From positions 7,272,501-7,336,500 of the forward strand of contig NZ_CP121682.1 in NCBI RefSeq assembly GCF_029760955.1: a stretch of DNA of 64,000 nucleotides. Direction: 5' to 3'. Shown here in pieces: positions 36,374-43,982 of this stretch (positions within the stretch are counted from its first letter, which is position 1; each line of letters opens with the position of its first letter). Made by a program: the position numbers and the translations under genes. The notes below the pieces were generated by a model. It ran no database searches and was not told where the DNA came from. It saw only the letters and a program-made list of their open reading frames with translations. The stretch comes from Streptomyces cathayae (GTDB lineage: Bacteria; Actinomycetota; Actinomycetes; Streptomycetales; Streptomycetaceae).

Positions 36374-38194
36374 ATGACCATCGAACAGACGATGAAGTCT
36401 TTCCCGAAGCCCTCGGAGATCGAGGTGCCCGCCGGTGCGGAGGGGTGGGAGAAGCTCTACCCCTACCACCTCGTCTTCGACAACGCCCCCGGCGGCGACG
36501 AGAAGTTCTGGTTCTGCGACAGCCAGCACTGGCCCACGGTGTTCAAGCCGTTCGAGACCATCGGCGGTGAGTTCGCGGTCAAGTGTCTCGGCCAGTACAA
36601 CACCCGCCACCTGCTGATCCCGCCGGCGAACGGCATCGAGTTCAAGATCCACCTCGGCTATCTGTACATGAGCCCGGTGCCGGTGCCGGAGGGCGAGATC
36701 GCCGTCCGCGTACCGGAGTTCGAACGCCGCGCCGGCCACTACTTCCAGAACTGGGACAGCCTGCTGGAGGCCTGGCACTCCAAGGTCCGCGCCACGATCG
36801 ACGAGATGGAGGAACTCGAGTTCACCGCGCTGCCCGACGCCGTGCCGTTCGACGACATCGTCTCCGGCAAGGCCATGGACGGCTCCCAGGTGCTGATGGA
36901 GAACTACGACCGCCTGATCGCCCTGCTCTACCGCAACTGGCAGTACCACTTCGAGTTCCTCAACCTCGGATACCTCGCCTACCTCGACTTCTTCGGCTAC
37001 TGCAAGGAAGTGTTCCCCGGCATCCCCGACCAGGCCATCGCGAAGATGGTGCAGGGCGTCGACATGGAACTGTTCCGGCCCGACGACGAGTTGAAGAAGC
37101 TCGCCGTCAAGGCCGTGGAGATGAAGCTCCAGACGGCGTTCGCCGACCCCGACGACGTCGAGGGCACCCTGCGGACGGTCCGCGACGCGGGGGGCGAGGA
37201 GTGGCTCGCGGCGTACGAGGCCGCGCAGGACCCGTGGTTCAACTTCACCGTAGGCAACGGCTTCTACGGCCACGACAAGTACTGGCTGGAGCACCAGGAG
37301 ATCCCGCTCGGCTACATCAAGGACTACATCCGGCGCGTCGACGAGGGGCAGGACATCATGCGGCCCGTCGACGCGCTGATCGCCGAGAAGGAGCGGATCG
37401 TCGGGGAGTACCGCGACCTGCTCCAGGGGGAGGCGCAGGAGCAGTTCGACGCCAAGCGCGGCCTCGCCGCCACCGCCTACCCCTACGTCGAGAACCACAA
37501 CTTCTACATCGAGCACTGGACCATGGGCGTCTTCTGGCGCAAGGTCCGCGAGCTCGCCCGCGTGTTCACCGACGCCGGCTTCTGGGCCGAGCCCGCCGAC
37601 ATGCTCTACCTCAACCGCAACGAGGTGCGCGACGCGCTCTTCGACCTCGTCACCGGCTGGGCGGTCGGCGCCGAGTCGGCCGGACCGCACTACTGGCCGG
37701 CCGAGATCGAGCGGCGCCGCGGCATCATCGACGCGCTCTCCACCCGCCGTCCGCAGCCGGCGCTCAACACCCCGCCCGCCCAGATCACCGAGCCCTTCAC
37801 GATGATGCTCTACGGCATCACCACCGACCAGGTACAGCAGTGGCTGGCCGGGGACGAGGGCGGTGACGACGGTGCCATCACCGGCATGGCCGCCTCGCCG
37901 GGCGTGGTCGAGGGAACGGCCCGCCTGATCACCTCCGCCGACCAGCTCGGTGAGATCCAGGACGGCGAGATCCTCGTGGCCACGATCACCGCGCCGTCCT
38001 GGGGCCCGATCTTCGGCAAGATCAAGGCGACCGTCACCGACATCGGCGGCATGATGAGCCACGCCGCCATCGTCTGCCGCGAGTACGGCCTGCCCGCCGT
38101 GACCGGCACCGGCTCGGCCTCGACCACCATCCGCACCGGCCAGCGTATCCGCGTCGACGGCACCGCCGGCCGTGTCGAGATCCTGGAGAGCTGA
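36374..38194 (+). CDS. creH: Phosphohistidine/catalytic subunit of aryl phosphate synthase (CreH / PpsA-like)
   Basis: 606 residues. The first ~500 form a helical domain without obvious PEP-synthase barrel motifs (FWFCDSQHWPTVFKPFETI, NHNFYIEHWTMGVFWRKVRE) and probably bind the phenol. The last ~90 are a swivelling phosphohistidine domain with GGMMSHAAIVCREYGLPAVTG; His563 would carry the phosphate. Together with the upstream ATP-grasp subunit it resembles phenylphosphate synthase of Thauera and CreHI, which phosphorylate phenol or 4-cresol on the hydroxyl group. ATG 36374 follows GAGGAA, 23 bp after the previous gene. Confidence 0.86.
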   Translation: MTIEQTMKSFPKPSEIEVPAGAEGWEKLYPYHLVFDNAPGGDEKFWFCDSQHWPTVFKPFETIGGEFAVKCLGQYNTRHLLIPPANGIEFKIHLGYLYMSPVPVPEGEIAVRVPEFERRAGHYFQNWDSLLEAWHSKVRATIDEMEELEFTALPDAVPFDDIVSGKAMDGSQVLMENYDRLIALLYRNWQYHFEFLNLGYLAYLDFFGYCKEVFPGIPDQAIAKMVQGVDMELFRPDDELKKLAVKAVEMKLQTAFADPDDVEGTLRTVRDAGGEEWLAAYEAAQDPWFNFTVGNGFYGHDKYWLEHQEIPLGYIKDYIRRVDEGQDIMRPVDALIAEKERIVGEYRDLLQGEAQEQFDAKRGLAATAYPYVENHNFYIEHWTMGVFWRKVRELARVFTDAGFWAEPADMLYLNRNEVRDALFDLVTGWAVGAESAGPHYWPAEIERRRGIIDALSTRRPQPALNTPPAQITEPFTMMLYGITTDQVQQWLAGDEGGDDGAITGMAASPGVVEGTARLITSADQLGEIQDGEILVATITAPSWGPIFGKIKATVTDIGGMMSHAAIVCREYGLPAVTGTGSASTTIRTGQRIRVDGTAGRVEILES

Positions 38195-38200
38195 GCCACC

Positions 38201-38965
38201 ATGTCGCTCCCTCACCCTCAGGCGTCCGCCCGCACCGTCCTCGTGACCGGTGCCGCGGGCGGCCTGGGCCGGGCCTTCGCCCTCGGCTTCGCCGGCCGTG
38301 GCTACCGCGTCGCCGTCGCCGACCTCGACATCGACGGCGTCAAGGAGACGGCCCGCCAGGTCCAGAACACCGGGGCCGACGCCTGGCACGGGCGCGTCGA
38401 CGTCACGGACACCGACTCCACCGAGGAACTCGCCGCCCGGGTCGCGGACTTCGGCGGCGGCCGGATCGACGTCCTCGTCAACAACGCGGCCGTGTACGGC
38501 ACCGTCACCCGCTCGCCGCTCGAGGACATCGACCCCGCGGAATGGGACCTCGTGATGGCGGTCAACCTCAAGGGGCCGTGGCTGATGACCCGCGCCGTCA
38601 GCCCGCACCTGCCCGAAGGCGGCCGGGTCGTCAACCTCTCCTCGGCCACCGTCTACAGCGGCTCGGAGAACTGGGCGCACTACGTCGCCTCCAAGGGCGG
38701 CGTCATCGCGCTCACCCGGGTGATGGCCAAGGAACTCGGCCGCCGCTCGATCACCGTCAACGCGATCGCGCCGGGCTTCACCCTCACCGAGGCGAGCCGC
38801 GGCCTGCTCGAGGACGCCGAGTCCTACGGCGTCGACCGCGGCTCCCTGCGGCGGGCCAGCCGGCCCGAGGACATCGTCGGCGCCGCGCTCTACCTCGCCG
38901 GCCCCGACAGCGACTTCGTCACCGGCCAGACCCTGGTCGTCGACGGCGGCCGCCAGTTCATCTGA
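38201..38965 (+). CDS. Short-chain dehydrogenase (benzyl alcohol dehydrogenase of the cre-like pathway)
   Basis: 254 residues, classical SDR: TGAAGGLG near residue 17, NNAAVYG near 92, catalytic LSSATVYSG and YVASKGG (YxxxK). By family and position it should oxidise the benzylic alcohol formed by the P450 to the aldehyde, as the alcohol dehydrogenase of the cre pathway does. It occupies the position of creG if gene order is conserved. I am not certain of the published letter for each dehydrogenase, so no symbol is given. It starts 6 bp after the phosphohistidine subunit with only a weak GGAGAG site inside that gene's end, suggesting coupled translation. Confidence 0.82.
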   Translation: MSLPHPQASARTVLVTGAAGGLGRAFALGFAGRGYRVAVADLDIDGVKETARQVQNTGADAWHGRVDVTDTDSTEELAARVADFGGGRIDVLVNNAAVYGTVTRSPLEDIDPAEWDLVMAVNLKGPWLMTRAVSPHLPEGGRVVNLSSATVYSGSENWAHYVASKGGVIALTRVMAKELGRRSITVNAIAPGFTLTEASRGLLEDAESYGVDRGSLRRASRPEDIVGAALYLAGPDSDFVTGQTLVVDGGRQFI

Positions 38966-38986
38966 CCTCGAACCAGGAGGAAAGTC

Positions 38987-39307
38987 ATGCCCCAGGTCAC
39001 CTATACCGACCACACCGGCGCGTCCCGCACGGTGGCGGCCAACGTCGGCGACTCGGTCATGGAGACCGCGGTCCGCAACGGCGTCCCCGGCATCGTCGCC
39101 GAGTGCGGCGGCTCCCTGTCCTGCGCCACCTGCCACGTGTACGTCGACCAGGACGCCCTCGACTCGCTCCCGCCGATGGAGGAGATGGAGGACGAGATGC
39201 TCTGGGGCGCCGCCGAGGACCGTCAGGACAACTCCCGTCTCTCCTGCCAGCTCAAGGTCACCGACGGCTGCGACCTGCACGTGACCACCCCGACCACCCA
39301 GGTGTGA
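38987..39307 (+). CDS. creF: [2Fe-2S] ferredoxin, adrenodoxin/putidaredoxin type (CreF-like)
   Basis: 106 residues with cluster ligands Cys40, Cys46, Cys49 and Cys87 (ECGGSLSCATCH ... LSCQL), the C-x5-C-x2-C...C spacing of P450-partner ferredoxins. The acidic helix MEEMEDEM after the cluster loop is the usual docking surface for reductase and P450. It would shuttle electrons from the reductase encoded 6 bp downstream to the P450 at the head of the operon. AGGAGG precedes ATG 38987. Confidence 0.93.
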   Translation: MPQVTYTDHTGASRTVAANVGDSVMETAVRNGVPGIVAECGGSLSCATCHVYVDQDALDSLPPMEEMEDEMLWGAAEDRQDNSRLSCQLKVTDGCDLHVTTPTTQV

Positions 39308-39313
39308 ACGACC

Positions 39314-40582
39314 ATGGCTGACGGACTGCTGATCATCGGCTCCTCGCAGGCCGGCGTCTCGCTCGCCACCTCCCTGCGCGCGCTCGGGTACGACGACCCG
39401 ATCACCCTGCTCGGCGACGAGAACCACCGCCCCTACCAGCGGCCCGCCCTGTCGAAGGAATGGCTGCAGGGGGAGATCACCAACGAGTCGCTGATGTTCC
39501 GCACCCAGGAGTACTGGGACGAACACCGCATCGACGTGGTGAAGAACGAACGCATCATCCGCATCGACAAGAACGACGACGGCTCGGGCGTCGCCCACTC
39601 CATGTCGGGCGCCGACTTCCCCTTCGACCGGCTGGCGCTGGCCGTCGGCGCGCGGGCCCGGCGGCTGCTGCTCGACGGCGTCGACCTGCCCGGCGTCCTC
39701 TACCTCCGCAACGCCGACGACGCCCTCGAACTCAAGGCCCGGATACCCGACGTACGCGACGTGGTCGTGATCGGCGGCGGCTTCATCGGCATCGAGGCGG
39801 CCGCCTCCCTGACCAGGATGGGCCGCTCGGTCACCCTGCTCGAGGCGGCGCCCCGGCTGGTGCCGCGGGCCGTCGGCGAGGAGACCTCGGCGTACCTCCT
39901 CGACCACCACCGGGCCACCGGCATGGACATCGTGCTCGGCGCCTCGGTCCGCCGCATCGTGCCCCGCGGCGACCGGGTCGGCGGCGTCGAACTCGCCGAC
40001 GGCCGGACGGTCCCCGCCGACCTGGTGCTGGTCGGCGTCGGCGTCATCCCCCACACCGAACTGGCCGAATCGATCGGCCTGGTGTGCGACAACGGTGTGC
40101 GGGTCGACGAGTCCGCCCTCGCCTCCGACGGGGTCACCGTCGCCGTCGGCGACTGCGCGAACCTGCCCAACCCCGTCCCCGGCGCCCCCGCCGGCGACCG
40201 GGTGCGCTTCGAGAGCGTCAACAACGCCGTCGAACAGGCCAAGGTGGCGGCCTACGCCATCACCGGCCGCCGCGAGGAGTACGCGGGCATCCCGTGGTTC
40301 TGGTCCAACCAGGGAGACATCAAGCTCCAGATCGCGGGGCTGTCCACCGGGTACGACCGCACGCTGGTCCGCGCCGACCCGGAGCGAGGAAAGCACTCGG
40401 TCCTCTACTACCGCGGTGATCGCATCCTCGCCGCCGACTGCGTCAACCACCCGCTGGACTTCATGGCGGTCCGGGGCGCGCTGGCCAAGGGCCTGTCCAT
40501 CCCCCACGACGCCGCCGCAGACCCGTCCGTCCAGCTCAAGTCCGTGACCGTCGACCCGGCCGCCCTGGTCGCGGCCGACTGA
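39314..40582 (+). CDS. creE: FAD-dependent ferredoxin reductase (CreE-like)
   Basis: 422 residues of the putidaredoxin-reductase/rhodocoxin-reductase family. The second dinucleotide (NADH) motif VVVIGGGFIGIEAAASL near residue 152 is canonical. So is the FAD-contact VTVAVGDCANL near 276. The N-terminal FAD motif reads LLIIGSSQAGVSLA, with Ser-Ser where GxG is normal. The C-terminal reductase domain (IPWFWSNQGDIKLQIAG) is typical. It passes electrons from NADH to the adjacent ferredoxin. The ribosome binding site is weak and the gap to the ferredoxin is 6 bp, so coupling is likely. Confidence 0.9.
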   Translation: MADGLLIIGSSQAGVSLATSLRALGYDDPITLLGDENHRPYQRPALSKEWLQGEITNESLMFRTQEYWDEHRIDVVKNERIIRIDKNDDGSGVAHSMSGADFPFDRLALAVGARARRLLLDGVDLPGVLYLRNADDALELKARIPDVRDVVVIGGGFIGIEAAASLTRMGRSVTLLEAAPRLVPRAVGEETSAYLLDHHRATGMDIVLGASVRRIVPRGDRVGGVELADGRTVPADLVLVGVGVIPHTELAESIGLVCDNGVRVDESALASDGVTVAVGDCANLPNPVPGAPAGDRVRFESVNNAVEQAKVAAYAITGRREEYAGIPWFWSNQGDIKLQIAGLSTGYDRTLVRADPERGKHSVLYYRGDRILAADCVNHPLDFMAVRGALAKGLSIPHDAAADPSVQLKSVTVDPAALVAAD

Positions 40583-40594
40583 GAAGGGAACCCC

Positions 40595-41266
40595 ATGCCC
40601 ACCGCGCTGCCCCCCGAGCGCCCCGTACCGGCGCCCGGACCGGTCGACACCTCACCCATCTCGTTGACCCCGGCCCCCGGCGACGATCTCGACCCCATAT
40701 GGAAGGCGGTCGTCCCCGAGACCCGCACCCGCGCCAACGACATCCACCTGCCGATCTCGCTGGCCTATGCCGAGCGGCTGTGCGACTCCTTCCCCCACGC
40801 CGACCGGCTGCTGGTGCGCGTGGCGATCCAGCTGCACGACACCGGGTGGGGGAGGGTCGACGAGGAGCGCATCCTCTCCGAGGGCTTCTCCGGCGACTGG
40901 CGCAAGGCCGAGATCCGGTTCGAGCACGAGAGGCAGGGCTGCGCGATCGCCCGTGAGGTGCTGCCCCCACTCGGCTACGACGACACGTTCGTCCAGCAGG
41001 TCTGCGACATCATCGACGGGCACGACACCCGCAAGGAGGCGTACTCGCTGGAGGACGCGCTGGTCCGCGACGCCGACCGGCTGTGGCGCTTCGACCCCGC
41101 CGGGATCGCGCTGGCCTCCGGCTGGTTCCGCATGGACCCCGCGGCCTACAGCGACCGGCTCGAGACGGAGATCATTCCCGAACTGCTCACCGCCCCGGCC
41201 GTCGCCATGGCCACCGCCACCCTCAACCGCTCGCGCGCCCTGCTCAAGACGGCCGTGATCCGGTGA
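40595..41266 (+). CDS. creD: HD-domain phosphohydrolase (CreD-like paralogue 2)
   Basis: 223 residues: HLPISLAYAERL, VAIQLHDTGWGRV (HD pair), FEHERQGCAIA, IIDGHDTRKEAYS and LVRDADRLWR give the metal ligands of an HD phosphohydrolase. Its position between reductase and aldehyde dehydrogenase corresponds to CreD, the phosphatase that releases 4-hydroxybenzyl intermediates or 4-hydroxybenzoate from the aryl phosphates. It is a paralogue of the HD protein encoded after pobA. AGAAGGGAA precedes ATG 40595; its stop overlaps the next start (GTGA). Confidence 0.82.
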   Translation: MPTALPPERPVPAPGPVDTSPISLTPAPGDDLDPIWKAVVPETRTRANDIHLPISLAYAERLCDSFPHADRLLVRVAIQLHDTGWGRVDEERILSEGFSGDWRKAEIRFEHERQGCAIAREVLPPLGYDDTFVQQVCDIIDGHDTRKEAYSLEDALVRDADRLWRFDPAGIALASGWFRMDPAAYSDRLETEIIPELLTAPAVAMATATLNRSRALLKTAVIR

Positions 41267-42765
41267 GCGCCACCGATGCCCGGCCGGCGACCGGACGGAC
41301 GGCGCCCACCCGGCCGGAGCCCCGCTGGACCCATGTGGACGATCTCTACGCCGACGGCGCCTGGATCCGCTCGACCGCCGCTGCCCGGCTGCCGTTGGTC
41401 GATCCGGCCACCGGCCGGGAGTGGGGATCGGTCCCGGACTGCTCGGCCGACGACGTCGACGCCGCGCTGTCCGCCGCCGACCGGGCCTTTCGCACCGGCC
41501 CGTGGCCGCGGACCACGCCGTCGCAGCGGGCCGCACTGCTGCTGCGGATCGCCGACGAGGTCGAGGCCCGCGCCGCCGACACGGCGCTGACCAACACCCT
41601 GGAGAACGGCTCACCGATCAGCGAGACCCGCGGCGCCGCCGCGAACGCGGCGGGCATCCTGCGGCACGTCGCCGGACTGGCGTCCTGGCTCGAGGACGAG
41701 GACGTACGGCCGTTCCCGGCGGGGGGCGCCGAGACCGTCGTACGCAGGGACCCGGTGGGCCCGTGCGTGCTGATCGCGCCCTGGAACTTCCCGATCAACC
41801 TCATGGTGGTCAAGCTGGCGCCGGCCCTGCTCGCAGGCTGCACGGTCGTCATGAAACCCGCGCCCGGCACATCGCTGTCGATCCGGTTCGTGGTCGAGGC
41901 GTGCGAGGCCGCCGGTCTCCCGCCCGGGGTGGTCAACCTGGTCACCGGCGGCGGTGAGGCCGGCGACCGGCTGGTGCGCCACCCGCTCACGGCCAAGGTC
42001 GCCTTCACCGGGTCGACCCCGGTCGGCCGCCGGATCGCGGCCGCGTGCGGCGAACTGCTGCGACCGGTCACCCTCGAACTCGGCGGCAAGTCCTCGGCGA
42101 TCGTGCTCCCCGACGCGGACCTCGAACAGATGTCCGCGGCGCTGATCCGCACCTGTCTGCGCAACACCGGGCAGACCTGCTACGTCTCCACCCGCATCCT
42201 GGCCCCCTCGGAGCGCTACGAGGAGGTGGTCGACATGGTCACCCGCACGGTCGGGGCCGCCCCGCAGGGCGACCCCTTCGACGAGCGCACCGTGTTCGGA
42301 CCCATGGCCTCGCGGGCGCAGTACGAGGCGGTGTGCGACCACCTCGAGTCGGCCCACGAGGAAGGGGCGCGAGCGACCGTCGGCGGACGCCCCGCCGACA
42401 CGGAGCGGGGCTGGTTCATCGAGCCGACGGTTTTCGCCGACGTCACCCCCGGCATGCGGATCGCGCGCGAGGAGGTCTTCGGGCCGGTGGTGAGCGTCCT
42501 GCGCTACGACGACGTCGACGAGGCGGTCGCCCTCGCCAACGACACGTCGTTCGGGCTGGGCGGCGTGGTGTTCTCCGCCGACCGCGAGGCCGCGCAGGCG
42601 GTCGCCGAACGCATGGACACCGGATCCGTCGGCGTGAACTTCTTCGGCTCCAACCACAACGCCCCCTTCGGCGGGCGGCACGACTCGGGGCTGGGCGTCG
42701 AGTACGGGATCGAGGGCCTGTCCCAGTACGTCACCTTCAAGTCGATCCACCGCCGTACCGGCTGA
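41263..42765 (+). CDS. Aldehyde dehydrogenase (hydroxybenzaldehyde type)
   Basis: 500 residues of the NAD(P)+-dependent ALDH superfamily. IAPWNFPINLMVVKLAPALLAG is near residue 170, FTGSTPVGR near 248, LELGGKS with the general base near 270, and NTGQTC with catalytic Cys306. EEVFGPVVSV and the late NFFGSNHNAPFGG segment complete the fold. It should oxidise a hydroxybenzaldehyde (or its phosphate) to the acid, the last oxidation before PobA. GTG 41263 overlaps the HD gene stop. Last gene of the operon. Confidence 0.9.
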   Translation: MSATDARPATGRTAPTRPEPRWTHVDDLYADGAWIRSTAAARLPLVDPATGREWGSVPDCSADDVDAALSAADRAFRTGPWPRTTPSQRAALLLRIADEVEARAADTALTNTLENGSPISETRGAAANAAGILRHVAGLASWLEDEDVRPFPAGGAETVVRRDPVGPCVLIAPWNFPINLMVVKLAPALLAGCTVVMKPAPGTSLSIRFVVEACEAAGLPPGVVNLVTGGGEAGDRLVRHPLTAKVAFTGSTPVGRRIAAACGELLRPVTLELGGKSSAIVLPDADLEQMSAALIRTCLRNTGQTCYVSTRILAPSERYEEVVDMVTRTVGAAPQGDPFDERTVFGPMASRAQYEAVCDHLESAHEEGARATVGGRPADTERGWFIEPTVFADVTPGMRIAREEVFGPVVSVLRYDDVDEAVALANDTSFGLGGVVFSADREAAQAVAERMDTGSVGVNFFGSNHNAPFGGRHDSGLGVEYGIEGLSQYVTFKSIHRRTG

Positions 42766-42850
42766 CCCCCCGGCAGGCCCGCCGGCCGGCACGGCCCGCG
42801 ACGAGCGGCGGCCGCGACGGCATCCCACTGGAGAAGGAGGCGGTGAAGGG

Positions 42851-42985
42851 GGCGCCTGGGGCAACTGGATTTCCCCGAAAGCCGGTTGAGGGCAGTTCAG
42901 CTACGGCGTCACCCCCTCGGACAAGTACGTCACACCCTCGAAGTCCGACATCCGTACCGCGTTCTCCTCTGTCCTCGGACGATGA
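42851..42985 (+). pseudogene. Coding-like remnant interrupted by TGA
   Basis: One frame between the aldehyde dehydrogenase and DinB genes reads GAWGNWISPKAG, a TGA (42887-42889), then GQFSYGVTPSDKY and further plausible residues to a stop at 42983-42985. Codon third positions are mostly G/C as in real genes here. No start or upstream part is evident. It could be the tail of a decayed gene or chance; I do not recognise the family. Confidence 0.3.
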
Positions 42986-43056
42986 CCCCTGGGCGCCCTC
43001 GACGCCGGCCGTCGTGCGGCGCCCGGCTGTCAGTGCCCGGTGCGAGACTGCGGGGC

Positions 43057-43707
43057 ATGACGAACCCGGAATCGAACCTGAACCCGAACCCCGACCTGGA
43101 ACAGGACCCGAAAGCGGACCTGACCCGATATCTGCAGGACGCCAGGGAAGCCCTGGTGTGGAAGCTCGAGGGGCTCTCGGAGTACGACGTCCGCCGCCCG
43201 CTGACACCCACCGGCACCAACCTGCTGGGGCTGGTCAAGCACGCCGCCGGAGTGGAACTAGGGTACTTCGGCGACGTGTTCGGCCGGCCCTTCTTCCGGA
43301 AGGATCCGCCGTCCTGGTGGTACACGCAGGACGCCGAACCCAACGCGGACATGTGGGCCACCGCGGACGAGTCACGCGAGGAGATCGTCGGGCTCTACCA
43401 CCGGGCGTGGGAGCACGCGGACAGTACGTTCGCCGCGCTCCCGCTCGACACCGTCGGTCATGTGCCGTGGTGGCCGAAGGAGCGGAGGGAGGCCACGCTG
43501 CACCACCTCCTGGTGCGGGTGATCGCCGACACCCACCGGCACGCCGGCCATGCGGACATCGTGCGGGAGCTCATCGACGGGGCCGTCGGCTGGGGGAAGA
43601 GGGCGAGCGATCTGCCGTCCGGTGACGCGGCCTGGTGGGAGGCCCACCGGGCCCGGCTGGAGCACGCGGCGAGGGAGGCGGACAGCCGCCGGCCGACCGA
43701 GGCGTAG
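43057..43707 (+). CDS. DinB-family four-helix-bundle protein
   Basis: 216 residues with the DinB/mycothiol-dependent enzyme fold. A histidine near residue 62 (LVKHAAGVELGYFGDVFGR) and a pair near 160 (VIADTHRHAGHAD) give the usual metal-binding triad. WVxxL-type helices lie between. Such proteins are thiol (bacillithiol or mycothiol) transferases or of unknown role; the substrate is not evident. The N-terminus is rich in Asn/Pro/Asp (NLNPNPDLEQDP). Start at ATG 43057 after a CGGGG stretch. A perfect 13-bp hairpin follows the gene. Confidence 0.83.
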   Translation: MTNPESNLNPNPDLEQDPKADLTRYLQDAREALVWKLEGLSEYDVRRPLTPTGTNLLGLVKHAAGVELGYFGDVFGRPFFRKDPPSWWYTQDAEPNADMWATADESREEIVGLYHRAWEHADSTFAALPLDTVGHVPWWPKERREATLHHLLVRVIADTHRHAGHADIVRELIDGAVGWGKRASDLPSGDAAWWEAHRARLEHAAREADSRRPTEA

Positions 43708-43746
43708 CAAGCCCGACAAATCCTCGTGGCGGCACGGGTCTTGACG

Positions 43747-43785
43747 GGCAGTCGGCTGTGCGGAAGGTCTGGACAGCCGACTGCC
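43747..43785 (+). terminator. Terminator hairpin after DinB gene
   Basis: Perfect 13-bp arms GGCAGTCGGCTGT / ACAGCCGACTGCC around a 13-nt loop, 39 bp past the stop. Confidence 0.8.
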
Positions 43786-43815
43786 GACGTGTTGTCATTC
43801 CGCTGCACAGTGAAT

Positions 43816-43829
43816 TTCCAACGTTGGAA
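43816..43829. promoter_or_regulatory. LacI-type operator upstream of GH2 glycosidase 1
   Basis: Perfect 14-bp palindrome TTCCAACGTTGGAA with the central CG typical of LacI-family operators, 153 bp before the GH2 start. It resembles the TTTACAWCGTT elements near the binding-protein and LacI genes of the same locus. Confidence 0.7.
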
Positions 43830-43982
43830 TAGCGTCCGGCCGTCGCGGCTCCGGCTCCGGTGCCGTGCCGTACCGGTGGTTCCGCGTGGGCCGCCGGTGA
43901 ACCCCCCCTGCCCGCCCGGCCGTCGACCTGACGCGGTCCCGTTTCGTCCTGTCCCCATGCCCCCTGCGCGAGGAAAGGTTCG

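Noticed and set aside
36143..40507. A 1454-codon open frame on the minus strand
   Set aside because: Wholly antisense to five well-supported cre-like genes; long antisense frames are a by-product of high GC, and the translation is His/Gly/Asp-rich with no domain.
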